Assembly: GCF_001542625.1 (NCBI RefSeq)
Contig: NZ_CP016279.1
Span: 7,502,001-7,566,000 of the forward strand
From: Streptomyces griseochromogenes
GTDB taxonomy: Bacteria; Actinomycetota; Actinomycetes; Streptomycetales; Streptomycetaceae
Direction of reading: 5' to 3'
Length of the DNA: 64,000 bases
Below the pieces are notes generated by a model, which did not search any database, was not told where the DNA came from, and worked only from the letters and a program-made list of their open reading frames with translations. Each line of letters starts with the position of its first letter. Within the stretch, counting starts at the first letter, position 1. Positions 62,129-64,000 of this stretch are shown here, one piece after another. The position numbers were made by a program, and so were the translations under genes.

Positions 62129-64000
62129 GTGCCCGCAGACATCGGCACCCGGCTTGCCCGCCTCGAACAACTCGTCCACCGCTCCCTGCGGGCACCTAAA
62201 CTCGCCAACGCCAGCCTGGAGAACGGCACGCTCGGCGTGTACGACGAGAACGGCTCGTTGCGCGCCCTCATCGGCCAGCAAGCCGACGGCACCACCGGTG
62301 TGACCGCCGTCAACGGACCCCGGCCGCCCATCCCGTCCGCGCCAGACGTGCAGCCAGCCCTTGGCGGTGTCCGTGTTACTTGGGACGGCGCGTTCGTCGA
62401 CGCTGACGCCGCGCCGCTGGACCTGTCCCGCGTGCAGGTGCACCTGCTCGGCTCCCAGGACGCAGAGCCTGATCCGCGGTGGCCCGCCGCGACGATCGAA
62501 GCCGCTTCTGGCGCCTCCGTGACCGTCGCCGTGAACGCCTACTGCGAGCTGTGGGTGAGGCTGGTCGCGGTGAACACGTCCGGCACGCCGAGCTTCGCCT
62601 CTCCCGCCGTGCTAGCCACACCGCGCCAGGCCGCGTCGGATGATCTGGGCAGTGCGATCGTGCAACAGGGGCACATCGCGCTCGGCGCCATTACCACGGG
62701 GCATCTCGCGGTCGGCTCCGTCACGCCCGACCACATCGCTGTCGGGCAGGGCACCAACATGATTCCCGACCCGGGGTTCGAAGGCGCGGCCACTGCCAAC
62801 ACCGTCGCAGCCGGCGGCCCAGCGTGGTCATTCGCGCCGGGCAACCGTACCGGCGTCGGCATCCGTGTCGACTGCACGGCGGACACACCCACCTATCGCA
62901 CGCTACCGCTGGCGACCGTGCCCATGCTGGCGCACTCTCGTCTGTTTCTCGCCGTCGACATCCTCGTCTCCACCGACCTCGCCGCGCAGGGAGTAAAGCT
63001 CCTCGCCCGGTGGGAGACCAGCACCGGCGAGATCCTCGGCTACGGCGTCGCCGAGACCACCCGTCCCGAGCCCAGGGTGTGGCAGCGCATCACGGGGGAG
63101 GTCGCCGCACCGCAAGGCACGACGCGCGCAGTGCTGTGCCTGGAGGCTTCCGCAGCCACTGGCGGCTGGGTCGTCTTCGACAACGCCGAAGCCCATGTGG
63201 TCTTCGGCGATGCCACCGGCGGTGCCCGCGCGGAGATCGGGCCGCGCGGACTGCGCCTCTTCGACGAGGACGGAGACGAGGTCGTCTCCCTCGTCTCCGG
63301 GCAGGCCAACTACCTGACCCTGCGGGACGGCACGACCCGGGTCGCCGCGATCGGCTCCACGGGCGACGCGAGCTTTCAGAACCTGAACGTCGCCGGACAG
63401 ATAACGATCGGCGGCGACGACCTCGCCATCCTCTACAACGGCCCTCGCGGCCTGGTCGCCGTCGACTGGATGGCCACCTCAGTCAAGACCACCACGGGCA
63501 CGGAGATGGGCTACGTCGAGCTCGCCTTCGACGCCGAGGACGGCCGCATGTATCGGGTGTCATACGCGGGAACCGCAGAGTGCTCGGCAACCGGTGGCTC
63601 GCTGGTCTTGCGACTTCGTACCGGCTACAAGTCCGCGCCGCTGATCTCGTCCACCCAAGTACAAGAGGCCCGGCATCCTCTGACCGCAACCCGACGCTCA
63701 GCAGGCCTGGAGTTCGTGTCCTCATGTACACCCACCGGGCTGATCCGGCCCGGCCGCAACCGGCTACTGCTGACGTTCACCAGCGACAGCGGAGCGCCCG
63801 CCGGGCAGCAGGTGACCCTGACCGGGGCCAAGGGCCGTCTGGGACACATGACGGTGGAGGACATCGGGGAACAGGTGCCGGAGACCGGCGTGTTCAACAC
63901 CGGCGGCGCTGTTGTCCCCGACCCGCCGGTGAAGGTCACCCGTACCTACAAGGCCACCTGGTCCGGCAGCTACGCCAACCGATCGGGCTACAACGCCTAC
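62129..64000 (+). CDS. Tail fibre / tip protein, C-terminus beyond right edge
   Basis: An open frame from GTG 62129 (AAGGAA upstream) to the window end, 624 codons. A coiled N-terminus (IGTRLARLEQLVHRSLRAPK) is followed by a fibronectin-like domain (VTWDGAFVDADAAPLDLSRV), repeats ALGAITTGHLAVGSVTPDHI typical of fibre shafts, and a C-terminal beta region. It is likely the receptor-binding or central fibre protein. Confidence 0.75.
   Translation, partial: MPADIGTRLARLEQLVHRSLRAPKLANASLENGTLGVYDENGSLRALIGQQADGTTGVTAVNGPRPPIPSAPDVQPALGGVRVTWDGAFVDADAAPLDLSRVQVHLLGSQDAEPDPRWPAATIEAASGASVTVAVNAYCELWVRLVAVNTSGTPSFASPAVLATPRQAASDDLGSAIVQQGHIALGAITTGHLAVGSVTPDHIAVGQGTNMIPDPGFEGAATANTVAAGGPAWSFAPGNRTGVGIRVDCTADTPTYRTLPLATVPMLAHSRLFLAVDILVSTDLAAQGVKLLARWETSTGEILGYGVAETTRPEPRVWQRITGEVAAPQGTTRAVLCLEASAATGGWVVFDNAEAHVVFGDATGGARAEIGPRGLRLFDEDGDEVVSLVSGQANYLTLRDGTTRVAAIGSTGDASFQNLNVAGQITIGGDDLAILYNGPRGLVAVDWMATSVKTTTGTEMGYVELAFDAEDGRMYRVSYAGTAECSATGGSLVLRLRTGYKSAPLISSTQVQEARHPLTATRRSAGLEFVSSCTPTGLIRPGRNRLLLTFTSDSGAPAGQQVTLTGAKGRLGHMTVEDIGEQVPETGVFNTGGAVVPDPPVKVTRTYKATWSGSYANRSGYNAY

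Larger units (their letters stand above)
47188..64000 (+). mobile_element. Putative defective prophage or tailocin-like locus (open at right)
   Basis: A serine recombinase is followed within 260 bases by connector-like genes, tail terminator, tail tube, assembly chaperone, tape measure and tip genes in canonical siphophage order. No terminase, portal, protease or capsid gene lies between the recombinase and the tail genes. Boundaries cannot be set; no att repeat was identified with confidence. Confidence 0.5.

Overview
The window is high-GC actinobacterial DNA, almost certainly from a Streptomyces chromosome. The evidence is dense short-spaced operons with ATGA/GTGA overlaps, frequent GTG starts, a complete conservon (sensor ATPase, roadblock, DUF742, GTPase, two P450s), XRE-TPR regulators with an N-terminal zinc ribbon, and DUF6233, DUF6082, DUF397 and CU044_2847-type proteins. 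Rare TTA (bldA) codons are present. No rRNA, tRNA or CRISPR array was recognised.

Layout. (1) 1-4.7 kb: a truncated Cys-rich protein, a small membrane protein, a short RlmN/Cfr-like radical SAM enzyme, and an extra archaeal-type aspartyl-tRNA synthetase. (2) 4.7-8.1 kb, minus strand: a tight operon of a 118-aa protein, a radical SAM/SPASM maturase, a second radical SAM enzyme and a JmjC-like oxygenase. It converges on the AspRS gene across a strong bidirectional terminator and resembles a peptide-modifying (RiPP) locus. (3) 8.4-13.7 kb: one short and two full-length XRE regulators. Each full-length one overlaps a phosphoryl-transfer enzyme gene (APH kinase or HAD phosphatase). Sites of the form ATCAC-N4-GTGAT lie at similar distances upstream of both. 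(4) 13.9-23.9 kb: conservon, then a kinase, a translationally coupled 60-codon ORF with a TTA codon, an ABC exporter and a degenerate kinase. (5) 24.1-28.8 kb: DUF6082, an EEP-family hydrolase, a TPR protein coupled to a QueE-like radical SAM enzyme, a 2H phosphoesterase, a 16-codon ORF and a cupin.

(6) 29.1-36.9 kb: an NB-ARC/TPR STAND protein with a coupled partner, a DUF397 gene out of frame at a C9 tract, a decayed gene and several orphan hypotheticals. (7) 37.3-40.6 kb: an IS21-family element with perfect 58-bp inverted repeats and an 8-bp target duplication. It carries a passenger gene beside istA/istB. (8) 40.7-46.6 kb: a DNA-ligase remnant, DUF6233 genes, and a Trypco1 plus trypsin-nSTAND-TM-WD40 conflict-type pair. 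(9) 46.8-64 kb: a large serine recombinase followed directly by a siphophage tail module (connector-like genes, tail terminator, tail tube, frameshifted assembly chaperone, tape measure, distal tail, tip proteins). No terminase, portal or capsid gene is present, and an LD-carboxypeptidase gene sits inverted inside the module. The last gene runs off the right edge.

The most interesting possibilities are the 118-aa/radical SAM/JmjC operon with its AspRS neighbour, the XRE operator family, the conservon-linked kinase/coupled ORF/exporter/pseudokinase operon, the IS21 passenger gene, a 25-codon ORF present twice (37.19 and 49.0 kb), and the headless tail locus. All functions are read from sequence motifs; no database search was possible.
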